Source of the DNA: Bacteroidota bacterium
Lineage (GTDB): Bacteria > Bacteroidota > Bacteroidia > Bacteroidales > F082
Assembly (NCBI GenBank): GCA_016715945.1
Contig: JADJXJ010000003.1
Location: 868,001 to 932,000 of the forward strand
Reading direction: 5' to 3'
DNA length: 64,000 bases
Within the stretch, counting starts at the first letter, position 1. Every line of letters begins with the position of its first letter. Of the stretch, positions 48,630-61,521 are shown one piece after another. The notes under the pieces are model-generated. The model was not told the origin of the DNA. It was given only the letters and a program-made list of their open reading frames with translations, and ran no database searches. The translations under genes were made by a program, and so were the position numbers.

Positions 48630-50204
48630 TCAGATTACAAATTTAATGCCTTGCGCAAAAGGCAGGTCGGTGCTCCAGTTGATGGTGTTGGTCTGCCGGC
48701 GCATGTAAAACTTCCAGGCATCGCTGCCCGACTCGCGCCCGCCTCCGGTTTCTTTCTCACCTCCGAAAGCCCCGCCTATCTCGGCTCCCGAAGTCCCGAT
48801 ATTCACGTTGGCAATGCCACAGTCGGAACCTTCGTGCGAGAGAAATTGCTCGGTTTCCATGATGTCGGTACTGAAGATGGAGGACGACAGCCCTTGCGGT
48901 ACACCATTGTTCATGGCAATGGCTTCCTCAATGGTTTTATACTTCATAAGGTAGAGGATGGGTGCAAAGGTTTCTTCCTGTACAATTTTGAAGTGGTTTT
49001 CGGCTTCGGCCAGCACAGGTTCTACGTAACAACCTGATTCATAACCTGGTCCTTCGAGTACCCTGCCACCAAAGAGAATGCGTCCGCCTTCTTTGCCGAG
49101 TTGCTCCAGGGCATGCAGGTAAGCTTCAACGGCACTGCGGTCGATGAGCGGTCCCATCAGCACTTCAGGGTCGAGGGGGCAACCGATCTTCACTTGTTTG
49201 TACGCATTGATGAGCCGTTGCACGAAAGTGTCGTAAATCTCTTCGTGGATAATGAGTCTGCGGGTGGTGGTGCACCTTTGTCCGGCCGTACCCACCGCGC
49301 CGAAAACTGTGGCGCGGATTGCCAGATCGAGGTTGGCTTTGTTGCTCACGATGATGGCATTGTTGCCGCCCAGCTCGAGCAGGCTTTTGCCAAGACGTTC
49401 GCCCACAATGCGCGCCACACGGCGTCCGACGGCCACGCTTCCGGTGCAGCTGATGAGCGGCAGGCGCTTGTCGGCCAGAAAATTGTCGCCTATATGTTTG
49501 CTGCTACCGATGACCAGGTTAACCACGCCCGCCGGCACCTGATTGGCCACCAGCACCTCCCGGATGATGTTGTGAATGGCCACGGCACATAGCGGGACTT
49601 TGGATGAAGGCTTCCACACCACCACATTGCCGGTTACCAGCGCGATCATGGCGTTCCAGGCCCAAACGGCCACCGGAAAGTTGAAGGCGGTGATTACCCC
49701 GACCACGCCAAGGGGATGATATTGCTCGTACATGCGGTGCCGCGGCCGCTCGCTGTGCATGGTAAATCCGTAAAGCTGCCGCGAGATACCCAACGAAAAG
49801 TCGGCAATGTCGATCATTTCCTGTACTTCGCCCAGACCTTCCTGGTAGATTTTACCCATTTCGTAACTCACCAGGCGTCCGAGGTCTTCCTTGTGCCGGC
49901 GGAAAGCCTCGCCCATTTGCCGCACAATCTCGCCCCGGCGGGGTGCCGGTACCATGCGCCAGTATGCAAAGGCTTTCTGCGCTTTCTCCATGATGTTTTC
50001 ATAATCGTCCCATTGGGCCTGCCGCACCGAAGCGATGTGCCTGCCATCGCAGCTGGCAAAGCTTTTCAGCTCTTCGCCCCTGGTTTCTATCCACTGCAGG
50101 CCATCGCTGGCGCCATGGTTCATAGCTTTGATGCCAAGCCTCTCCAGGGCCGGCCGGATGTCGCATTTGGGACAAAGTCCGCTAAGCGTTGTCTGGTTGG
50201 TCAT
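48630..50204 (-). CDS. Aldehyde dehydrogenase, ALDH7 (alpha-aminoadipate semialdehyde) type
   Basis: NAD-dependent oxidation of an aldehyde to the acid. The 524 residues have catalytic C311 in GQRCTTTRR, general base E277 in LELGGNNAIIV and the cofactor segment FNFPVAVWAWN. ELGGNNA and GQRCTTTRR fit the ALDH7/antiquitin family, which oxidises alpha-aminoadipate semialdehyde in lysine breakdown. The real substrate here is not proven. An N-terminal ~45-residue extension contains CPKC. It lies just upstream of the HerA-like ATPase. Confidence 0.9.
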   Translation of the reverse strand: MTNQTTLSGLCPKCDIRPALERLGIKAMNHGASDGLQWIETRGEELKSFASCDGRHIASVRQAQWDDYENIMEKAQKAFAYWRMVPAPRRGEIVRQMGEAFRRHKEDLGRLVSYEMGKIYQEGLGEVQEMIDIADFSLGISRQLYGFTMHSERPRHRMYEQYHPLGVVGVITAFNFPVAVWAWNAMIALVTGNVVVWKPSSKVPLCAVAIHNIIREVLVANQVPAGVVNLVIGSSKHIGDNFLADKRLPLISCTGSVAVGRRVARIVGERLGKSLLELGGNNAIIVSNKANLDLAIRATVFGAVGTAGQRCTTTRRLIIHEEIYDTFVQRLINAYKQVKIGCPLDPEVLMGPLIDRSAVEAYLHALEQLGKEGGRILFGGRVLEGPGYESGCYVEPVLAEAENHFKIVQEETFAPILYLMKYKTIEEAIAMNNGVPQGLSSSIFSTDIMETEQFLSHEGSDCGIANVNIGTSGAEIGGAFGGEKETGGGRESGSDAWKFYMRRQTNTINWSTDLPFAQGIKFVI

Positions 50205-50345
50205 AAGATAATATGTTTTTTTGGGTTTAAATGGCTGATAAAATTGGTTAACAAGCAGATTTACAGAGATATGTGTATTAAACGGTCTGGTCGCCGCAAT
50301 TTATGTCTAATGCATGAAGTTGTTTTCGGATTGAAAATAAACAGT

Positions 50346-50726
50346 TCATTGACTGGATATCTTTGCCAGAAATTCCTGATAGGCTTGTTCGACCTGCTGG
50401 TCAAATTTTTGCTGCAGGGCATGGTAGGCTTCGAGCAGTTTGAGGGCAGCGGGTGTCAGGCTCGAGTTGCCGCCATCTTTTCCCCCGCGCTGGGTGTCGA
50501 GCAGGGGGTAGCCCAGGATCTCCTCTGCTTCTTTGATCAGTCCCCATGCTTTGCGGTAGCTGATACCCAGGGCTTCGGCGGCCTGCGTCAGGCGACCGGA
50601 GATGGCTGTTTGTTCGAGCAGCGCGAATGCTTCGGCCGATACCCTGCCGTGCCCGGTGATGCCCGATAGCCATATTTTGTAGTTGAGAAACACCTCATTG
50701 CGCGAGGGGCGGGGTGGTTTGTCCAT
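50346..50726 (-). CDS. ModE-like winged-helix DNA-binding protein
   Basis: 126 residues. The N-terminal winged helix matches the ModE/LysR type: GRVSAEAFALLEQTAISGRLTQAAEALGISYRKAWGLIKEAEE, then the wing PLLDTQRGGKDGGNSSLTPAA. ModE represses molybdate transport genes, but here the molybdate-binding domain is absent, so the effector is unknown. Short forms of this kind often regulate molybdenum-enzyme genes. A -7 element TAATTTTG lies just upstream at 50746-50753. The 141-bp gap to the aldehyde dehydrogenase gene holds no other gene. Confidence 0.8.
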   Translation of the reverse strand: MDKPPRPSRNEVFLNYKIWLSGITGHGRVSAEAFALLEQTAISGRLTQAAEALGISYRKAWGLIKEAEEILGYPLLDTQRGGKDGGNSSLTPAALKLLEAYHALQQKFDQQVEQAYQEFLAKISSQ

Positions 50727-50745
50727 CAGAAATATGGTTTGGTGA

Positions 50746-50753
50746 CAAAATTA
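50746..50753 (-). promoter_or_regulatory. -7 element TAATTTTG before the ModE-like gene
   Basis: Minus-strand TAATTTTG fits TAnnTTTG and lies 19 bp before the start at 50726. Confidence 0.5.
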
Positions 50754-50812
50754 AGAAAATACCGATAGGTAATAGACGTGCCGTTCGGGGTGCATATTGG
50801 AGTTTTGGGCAT

Positions 50813-50843
50813 AAAAAAGGCCGGCTTGAATTGGTTGCCGGCC
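50813..50843 (-). terminator. Terminator after the anti-sigma-like gene
   Basis: GGCCGGC (50819-50825) pairs with GCCGGCC (50837-50843). The minus strand then runs into a T stretch (50818 downward). It lies 28 bp beyond the stop at 50872. Confidence 0.82.
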
Positions 50844-50871
50844 CTGAAAAAATTATGCTTTATCGCCCGCT

Positions 50872-51612
50872 TTAGTCGGTTTCGTGCATTCCCAGCTCTT
50901 TCATCAGTTTCTGGGCCTTGGTCTTATAAATGCTCCGGCCGGAGGCAATCTGGCGGAGCATGCTTTCGAGCTCTTTTGTTTTGTTTGTTTTCAGATAACA
51001 CATGCTCAGGTACCATGCGGCCTGGTCGGTAAATAGGTTGTCCTGTCCGGCCAATATACTTTTGAACTGAGCGATGGCCTGTTCGAAATTTCCCAGCTCC
51101 ATATTGGCCAGCCCGTTGTAAAGCTTGCCCATGGCATTGCCGGGCGACTGGTTGAAGCTTTCGATGGCTTTGGCAAAGTTGCCTTGCTCAAAGTAGTTCA
51201 GTCCCAGCATCACGGGCTGGTCGCTTCCCATCGTGGTCGATCGGACAGCAAACGATACAGGCTCGGGCTGATAATAGGCAGCATATAGTTTGTGATGATG
51301 CCTGTTGGAAAAAACATTTTGCCAAAGCAAGATTCCGAGCGTGGCGAGCAGCAGCAGGCTCGCAGCATATGCGAGGGTGCGCCGGCTAACCAGGCTGCGT
51401 TGTTTCGCAGGCTGGTTTTGCTGTCGGATTTCTTCCATGATACCCATAAGTTTGAGATTGTCAGCCGACTGCGAAGTTAGCTTTAAACCGCGCACTATTG
51501 CAAGCTCCTGTGCAAGTTGCGGATTATTTTCAAGCTCTTTTTTGAACTCCCACAGTACGTCTTCGTCCATCTCGTGGTTTACGTAACGCTCAATTCTGTC
51601 AAGGTTTTTCAT
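50872..51612 (-). CDS. Membrane-anchored TPR protein, probable sigma-factor partner
   Basis: 246 residues from ATG 51612. The N-terminal ~80 residues (MKNLDRIERYVNHEMDEDVLWEFKKEL) resemble the cytosolic anchor of anti-sigma-like proteins. A membrane helix (TLAYAASLLLLATLGILLW) follows, then TPR-like repeats outside (about 140-225: LGLNYFEQGNFAKAIESFNQ, NMELGNFEQAIAQFKSIL). Its start overlaps the end of the sigma-factor gene by 14 bp, so the two are translationally coupled. The role as anti-sigma factor is inferred from this layout; no zinc-binding motif is present. Confidence 0.7.
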   Translation of the reverse strand: MKNLDRIERYVNHEMDEDVLWEFKKELENNPQLAQELAIVRGLKLTSQSADNLKLMGIMEEIRQQNQPAKQRSLVSRRTLAYAASLLLLATLGILLWQNVFSNRHHHKLYAAYYQPEPVSFAVRSTTMGSDQPVMLGLNYFEQGNFAKAIESFNQSPGNAMGKLYNGLANMELGNFEQAIAQFKSILAGQDNLFTDQAAWYLSMCYLKTNKTKELESMLRQIASGRSIYKTKAQKLMKELGMHETD

Positions 51613-52204
51613 AGTCTTTGAAAATAAAGTAATCTGGATCATTTTTAATTAGTTGAATTAATCTCTCGATGCAGATGCGGCGCTTGTTGTAAAATGCCTG
51701 ACGCGAGCTAAGCGGGCTGAAGTTCATCAATTCGGAGGCCCCCAGTCCTTTGGCGATGCCTTCGATGAGCTGGCGGCACTCGGGCTTCAGTTTGCCAAAG
51801 TTGCGCCACATCAGCCTCAGGCGGATGCTGTCGCGTATGTGATCTTCCATTTGGTCGAGCTCCACGGTCTTCATCAGCGATCGTTGCTCGTCATGATACC
51901 GCTTGTCCGCCTGCATTCTGCGCAGGTGCTTGTGCCAGACATGTTTACTAACCGCAACAAAGAACGTTGTGAACGAGGAGTTCAGCTTCATCGGACCATC
52001 GCCTGCGACAAGTTTGCTGTAAATTGCCCCGAGCGTTTCCTGGAATACATCCCAAACATCATCATCCGTACAACCTTCGTCGGAAAGTACCGAACTCACT
52101 AAAGGAAATACTTCCTTGTAAAGGTGTTCCAGCACATCCCGATCGTGTACCCTGATGCCATTGAGGATCTCATCATCGCTGAATTTTCCTTTTTGTTCAC
52201 CCAT
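51599..52204 (-). CDS. ECF-like RNA polymerase sigma factor
   Basis: 201 residues from ATG 52204. The region 2 pattern is visible (VWDVFQETLGAIYSKL, FTTFFVAVSKHVWHKHLRRMQ). Region 4 (LKPECRQLIEGIAKGLGASELMNFSPLSSRQAFYNKRRICIERL) is more divergent but has the helix-turn-helix spacing. A GTG at 52213 is an alternative start. It should direct RNA polymerase to a small regulon, controlled by the membrane TPR protein that overlaps its end. Confidence 0.8.
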   Translation of the reverse strand: MGEQKGKFSDDEILNGIRVHDRDVLEHLYKEVFPLVSSVLSDEGCTDDDVWDVFQETLGAIYSKLVAGDGPMKLNSSFTTFFVAVSKHVWHKHLRRMQADKRYHDEQRSLMKTVELDQMEDHIRDSIRLRLMWRNFGKLKPECRQLIEGIAKGLGASELMNFSPLSSRQAFYNKRRICIERLIQLIKNDPDYFIFKDYEKP

Positions 52205-52404
52205 TAGTACCACTCGATGTTAAAATCGCATCTAAAATTTTCGACTTTTTTTCAACTTTTTTGTAAAACATTATGATCCAGATAGTTACAAAGACTTTTT
52301 TTGACAGGCATTTTTGGCGTTTTTTGTGATTACAGGGACAAACTTAGTAAAAAGCCCCAAAATGGCTTACATTTGGCGTGGATACCGGATAATTTGGTTT
52401 TTTC

Positions 52405-53466
52405 ATGACAAAATCGTGGCGCATCACGGGCGGAAAAATCATCGGGCTGTCGATGGTGGCCTTGTTGTTTGCGGGCTTTTCGGCATTTGCCCAGCCGCGC
52501 AGCATGCGGGTGATGTTCTGGAATGTTGAAAACTTCTTTGATGTGGAAGTTGACAGCACACGCGATTACAACGCCTTCACCCCCGAAGGCGAGCAGCGCT
52601 GGACTTACAGCCGCTTCACAGCCAAGCGCAACAATGTTTTCAAAACTCTGGTAGCCATTGGTGAGGGTGACCTGCCGCATATCATAGGCTTTTGCGAGGT
52701 GGAAAATGAGCGTGTTTTGCGCGAGCTCACCCAGAACACGCCCCTGCGTCAGGCGCGTTACCGCATCATCCACTACGAATCGCCCGACCGCAGAGGCATT
52801 GATGCGGCCCTGATCTATCGTCCTGACCACCTCAGGTTGCTGAGCAGCTGGGCCATTCCGGTCGTTGACCAGACTGATCCGAATTTCAAAACCCGCGACA
52901 TTTTGCGGGCCACCTTTCTGGTGGGCGATGCCGATACCTTGCATGTGTTTGTGAACCACTGGCCTTCGCGCTACGGTGGCCAGATTGAATCGGTGGAGCG
53001 GCGTTTTCTTGCTGCCTCGGTGCTCAGGCATCAGGCCGACAGCATCCTGGCACGCCATGCCGAAGCCAAGCTGCTGATGATGGGCGATTTTAACGACACC
53101 CCGACCGACGAAAGCCTGCTGCTGCACCTGCGGGCGCTCCCTCCAGGCAAGACCACCAGCAGCACCGACCTGGTCAACCTTTTTGCCCACAACAAACATC
53201 TTGGGCATGAGGGCACCCTGAAACACCAGCACAGCTGGCAAATATTTGATATGGTTATCGTCAGCCAGGGCCTGCTCAACCCCGGCCGGGGGTTGCGTTA
53301 CCAGGCCGGCAGCGCCCGCATCTTTGCCTCAGATTTTCTGCTTCAGGACGACGAGCGCTACCTCGGAAATAAAATCTTCCGCACTTATATGGGACCGACA
53401 TATCTGGGTGGTTTTGCCGACCACCTTCCGGTATATGTGGACCTGGAGTGGGTTGAGGAACTTTAG
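52405..53466 (+). CDS. Exported endonuclease/exonuclease/phosphatase-family protein
   Basis: 353 residues. A signal peptide (IIGLSMVALLFAGFSAFAQ) leads into an EEP fold: MFWNVENFF (metal Asn), IIGFCEVEN (metal Glu), FVNHWPSRYGG (His), LLMMGDFNDTP (Asp/Asn pair) and FADHLPVYVDL (last His). Family members cleave phosphodiester bonds in nucleic acids, lipids or small phosphates; the substrate here is open. It is on the plus strand between two minus-strand blocks and converges with cheB. The 200 bp before it (52205-52404) is A/T-rich and must hold both divergent promoters. Confidence 0.85.
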   Translation: MTKSWRITGGKIIGLSMVALLFAGFSAFAQPRSMRVMFWNVENFFDVEVDSTRDYNAFTPEGEQRWTYSRFTAKRNNVFKTLVAIGEGDLPHIIGFCEVENERVLRELTQNTPLRQARYRIIHYESPDRRGIDAALIYRPDHLRLLSSWAIPVVDQTDPNFKTRDILRATFLVGDADTLHVFVNHWPSRYGGQIESVERRFLAASVLRHQADSILARHAEAKLLMMGDFNDTPTDESLLLHLRALPPGKTTSSTDLVNLFAHNKHLGHEGTLKHQHSWQIFDMVIVSQGLLNPGRGLRYQAGSARIFASDFLLQDDERYLGNKIFRTYMGPTYLGGFADHLPVYVDLEWVEEL

Positions 53467-53502
53467 CTGCAACCAGGATCAATTTCCTGTCAGAAGTCGC
53501 GT

Positions 53503-54084
53503 TCAGGCAGCAATCGCATTCAGAAAGCTTGCTATCTCTTTGATGGTTAGCACCATAGAGGCGCAGCCCAGGTTGATGGCCGATTCGGGCATGGCCGGCA
53601 CCTCTGCTTCATCGGGCGATTGGGCAATGGTGAGTCCGCCCAGCGACTTGATGGTACACATGCCCCTGGCACCGTCGTTGTTGGCCCCTGTAAGCAGAAT
53701 GCCGATGAGCCTTTGCTGGTAGGTCCAGGCCGCACTCTCGAACATCACGTCGATGGAAGGACGTGCAAAGTTGACTTTTTCGTCCACGCTGAGCAGGATG
53801 CTCCGATCGCGCTCCACGAGCATATGGTAGTTAGGCGGTGCGGTGTACACATGTCCTGGTTTCACAGGCTCGTTCGGATCAGCTTCTTTGACCTTAAGAT
53901 GCGTGAACTGGCTCAGGTAGCGGGGCAGGAAGCTGTCGGATTGCGGGCTGAGGTGCTGAACCACAAACATGGGCAGCCCGAAAGCGGGGGAGAGGGCCTC
54001 AATCATCTGTTTCAGGGCTTTCATTCCGCCTGCCGATGTGCCCACAGCCACGGCAGCATATCTGGTCTTTGAAATTTTTGCCAT
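53503..54084 (-). CDS. cheB: CheB-type protein-glutamate methylesterase domain, no receiver
   Basis: 193 residues, only the catalytic domain. The triad is visible: S17 in GTSAGG, H44 in VVQHLSP and D137 in TGANNDGARG. It removes methyl groups from receptor glutamates in chemotaxis and deamidates glutamines. Normal CheB proteins have an N-terminal receiver that controls the esterase; it is missing here. The start overlaps the cheR stop (TGATG), so the two are co-translated. It is the last gene of the signalling operon. Confidence 0.92.
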   Translation of the reverse strand: MAKISKTRYAAVAVGTSAGGMKALKQMIEALSPAFGLPMFVVQHLSPQSDSFLPRYLSQFTHLKVKEADPNEPVKPGHVYTAPPNYHMLVERDRSILLSVDEKVNFARPSIDVMFESAAWTYQQRLIGILLTGANNDGARGMCTIKSLGGLTIAQSPDEAEVPAMPESAINLGCASMVLTIKEIASFLNAIAA

Positions 54085-54964
54085 CAGATCCCCAGCAGGA
54101 TTTTCTTTTTGTAAATCTTTTCGTTGCCATCAACCACCATATATGCATCAGCCACATCGGTAAACATAATGGTTTCCTTTGAACCCAGCCCGAGGAATCC
54201 TCCCTTGACAAGACTTTCGGTGAAAAGTTTCAACACCCTGTTCTGCAATTCTTTGTTGAAGTAGATCAGGACATTGCGGCAGATGATGATGTGTACCTCG
54301 GCAAACACATTGTCGGTGACCAGGTTGTGTTCGGCGAAAACAATGTTTTTCCTCAGGCTCTGGTCCATGATGACCGAGTCGTAGCGGGCAATGTAATAGT
54401 CGGAAAACGAGCAAAGGCCGCCTGAGGCCTGATAGTTCTGGGTGTATTCCTTGATGCGGCTCACCGGGTAGATGCCTTTTCGTGCTGTTTCGAGCACAAC
54501 GGGATTGAAGTCGGTGGCATAAATCTGTGCCCGGTTGAGCAAGCCTTCCTCCTGCAGCAGGATGGCAAAACTGTAAACTTCTTCGCCTGTGGAGCAGCCT
54601 GCATGCCAGACTTTGATATAGGGATAGGTTCTGAGCACGGGCACCACTTCTTTTCGCATACTGTTGTAGAAGCCCGGATCGCGAAACATTTCTGTGACAT
54701 TGATCGACAGGTCGCGGAGCAGGATTTCGATAAAATGTTCTTCGTGAAGCAGTTTGTGCTGCAATTGCGAAACGCTTTTCAGCCCCAGCGTGTTCACCCG
54801 GTTGAGGATGCGCCTGCGCACATGTGCCTGGTTGTAGCCACGGAAATCATAGCCATATACCTGCGCGATGGCCTCGAGCAGGAGCCTGATTTCGAGGTCC
54901 TGCTTGAATAGTTCATGCTGTTCTTTTGTGTTTTCGGCCTGGCTCATCCCGGGTTGCAAGCGTA

Positions 54965-54968
<4 letters not shown>
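54084..54968 (-). CDS. cheR: CheR-type protein-glutamate methyltransferase
   Basis: 294 residues. An N-terminal helical domain (LLEAIAQVYGYDFRGYNQAHVRRRI) precedes the SAM-binding domain: TEMFRDPGFY, KVWHAGCSTGEEVYSFAI (motif I), YATDFNPVVLE and IICRNVLIYF. CheR methylates receptor glutamates with SAM. Its ATG overlaps the TGA of the upstream hybrid kinase (ATGA), which fixes the start at 54968. No methyl-accepting receptor is in the window, so the target is unknown; the kinase could be one. Confidence 0.93.
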
Positions 54969-59389
<4,421 letters not shown>

Positions 59390-59395
59390 GGGCAC

Positions 59396-61417
59396 TCAGC
59401 GCGAGAATTTTTCGATAGTTTCGTACAATTCGGCCGGATTGATGGGCTTGGTGATGTAGTGATCCATGCCGGCCGCCAGACATTTTTCACGGTCGCCTTT
59501 CATGGCGTGGGCCGTCATGGCTACGATAGGTGTGTGGTAGTTTTTGTCTTTTTCGGAATTCCGGATGTGTTGTGTGGCTTCGAAACCGTCCATCTCAGGC
59601 ATCTGTACGTCCATGAGAATCAGGTCGTAACGTTGCGAAACCGCGTGCTCGAAGGCTTCGCGACCGTTTTCGACGGCCTTGACGTTGTATCCTTTCTTTT
59701 CAAGCAACTGTACCACGATTTTGCGGTTGATCACCTGGTCTTCGGCTACAAGAATATTGAGCTTTGCTTTAGGGGCCACGGCGTCCGCTGACGCTGCCGG
59801 AGCTTCAGCAGTCTGGGGTCTGGCTTCCTCCGGACCGAAATGTTCCAGCAGATACTTTCGCAGGTTGTGCTGCAACAGGGGTTTGGTGAGAAAATCAAAA
59901 GGAATTTCCTTTTTCACCCTGAGCACATCCACCGAGGCTTTGCTGGGTGCCAGCAGTACGATATGAGGTTTTTTTTCGTCGGGCAAAAGGCGAAGGATGA
60001 GCTGTGCCACTTCGTCGCCCTGATGGCCTTCGAGGAAATAATCAATCATCACCATGTCGAACTTTTGTTGTTCGAGCAGGTCGAGGCTTTCTTCCACATC
60101 TTTGGTAGTGGCGTGCGAGATGCCCCAGGCCGAGAGGAGGTGCTGGATGGATTGGGCCGAGTGGGGATGGTCCTCGAGTACCAGCACGATATATTCGGCA
60201 TTGGGTTTTTTCAGCACAATCTTCCAGGGTTCCTCTTTTTGTTCTCCTGTCACCATATTGAGCTTGAAGGAGAAGATGCTTCCTTTGCCAAACTCCGATT
60301 GCACGGTGATGTTGCCGCCCATCATATTGACCAGTCTCTGGCTGATGGTGAGGCCAAGACCGGTACCTCCATGGGTGCGCGTGGTGGAAGTGTCCACCTG
60401 GGTAAACGACTGGAACAAGCGGCTCAGCTTTTCTTTGGGGATGCCAATGCCGGTGTCTTCGACTGCAAACTCAATGCTAACCTGCTCTTCCACGTGGTCG
60501 AGCATTTTAATGCTCAGGCGCACCATGCCGCTTTCGGTAAACTTGATGGCATTGCTGATCAGGTTGATGAGCACCTGCCGGATGCGCAGCGGGTCGCCAA
60601 TGAGGATGTCGGGCAGGTCGGGACTGATGTCGCACACAAACTCGAGGTTTTCCTGCTGCATCTTCACCGAGAGCAGGTTGACAATTTTCTCGACCACTTC
60701 GCGTATCGAAAACTCTATTTCTTCGAGCTCAAGTTTATCGGCTTCAATTTTCGAGATGTCGAGGATTTCGTTGATGATTTCGAGCAGCGATTCGCCGGAG
60801 TTGCGGATGTCGAGCAGCCGTTCGCGCTGGGCAGGCGTCAGGGTATTGTCCATCAGGCCCAGATCGGCCATGCCAATGATGCCATTGAGCGGGGTGCGTA
60901 TTTCGTGGCTCATGGTGGCCAGAAATGCGCTTTTGGCATTGGTGGCTTCTTCTGCAGCTTTTTTGGCCTGATTGAGCTCATCGATGGTCTTCTCGAGTTT
61001 GCGGGTGGTCTCCTCCAGGGCGTTTTTATGCTGAAAGAGCTGGATGAAAGCCCTGATTTTGCTCTGAAGGATTTCGAGGTCGAGCGGTTTGTACAAATAA
61101 TCCACCGCACCTGTTTCATATCCCCGGAAGATGTGCTGACGCTGCTTGCTGATGGCAGTGACAAAAATGATGGGGATATATTTTGTGCGCTCGTTGCTGC
61201 GCATAATCTCAGCAACCTCAAAACCATCCATGCCGGGCATCTGTACGTCCATGAGCACAAGTGCGATGTTGTGCTCCAGCATCAGGGCAAGCGCTTCATT
61301 GCCCGATTGTGCCTTCAGGATATTCAGGTCCTCATTTTCCAGAATGCCTTCAAGCGTAAGAAGATTCTCCGGCCGGTCGTCAACAATCAGGATGTTGAAT
61401 TTTGGTGTCTCGCTCAT
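59396..61417 (-). CDS. Hybrid histidine kinase: receiver-kinase-two receivers, soluble
   Basis: 673 residues from ATG 61417; a GTG at 61444 lies in the promoter. Order: an N-terminal receiver (NILIVDDRPENLL, phospho-Asp in LVLMDVQMPGMDG); a short coiled coil; HisKA FLATMSHEIRTPLNG; HATPase GTGLGLTIS; a degenerate-looking receiver (LVLEDHPHSAQ, MIDYFLEG); and a canonical receiver (ILVAEDQVINR, ILMDVQMPEMDG). It has no membrane helix, so it takes its input from another protein. It lies directly upstream of the membrane-bound hybrid kinase with only a few bases between, which suggests a phosphorelay of the two. Confidence 0.92.
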   Translation of the reverse strand: MSETPKFNILIVDDRPENLLTLEGILENEDLNILKAQSGNEALALMLEHNIALVLMDVQMPGMDGFEVAEIMRSNERTKYIPIIFVTAISKQRQHIFRGYETGAVDYLYKPLDLEILQSKIRAFIQLFQHKNALEETTRKLEKTIDELNQAKKAAEEATNAKSAFLATMSHEIRTPLNGIIGMADLGLMDNTLTPAQRERLLDIRNSGESLLEIINEILDISKIEADKLELEEIEFSIREVVEKIVNLLSVKMQQENLEFVCDISPDLPDILIGDPLRIRQVLINLISNAIKFTESGMVRLSIKMLDHVEEQVSIEFAVEDTGIGIPKEKLSRLFQSFTQVDTSTTRTHGGTGLGLTISQRLVNMMGGNITVQSEFGKGSIFSFKLNMVTGEQKEEPWKIVLKKPNAEYIVLVLEDHPHSAQSIQHLLSAWGISHATTKDVEESLDLLEQQKFDMVMIDYFLEGHQGDEVAQLILRLLPDEKKPHIVLLAPSKASVDVLRVKKEIPFDFLTKPLLQHNLRKYLLEHFGPEEARPQTAEAPAASADAVAPKAKLNILVAEDQVINRKIVVQLLEKKGYNVKAVENGREAFEHAVSQRYDLILMDVQMPEMDGFEATQHIRNSEKDKNYHTPIVAMTAHAMKGDREKCLAAGMDHYITKPINPAELYETIEKFSR

Positions 61418-61443
61418 AACCGCAAACTTGTTGGTTTGATGCA

Positions 61444-61451
61444 CAAATATA
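61444..61451 (-). promoter_or_regulatory. -7 element TATATTTG of the hybrid-kinase/cheRB operon
   Basis: Minus-strand TATATTTG fits TAnnTTTG, 26 bp before ATG 61417. It is the only visible promoter for the four-gene signalling operon and rules out the GTG at 61444 as start. No good -33 element was found. Confidence 0.55.
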
Positions 61452-61521
61452 CGGTACAGGATTTCTTATAGCGTGATTTTTTTATTGCAAAAAGAATTGG
61501 TTTCAGGGCACAATTCAATGT

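Noticed and set aside
52330..53241. 303-codon minus-strand frame opposite the EEP hydrolase
   Set aside because: The plus-strand product has a signal peptide and all EEP motifs; the antisense frame has none.
59840..61471. 543-codon open frame on the plus strand opposite the hybrid kinase
   Set aside because: Same reason: the opposite strand encodes a clear histidine kinase, and this product is a low-complexity Phe/His-rich shadow.
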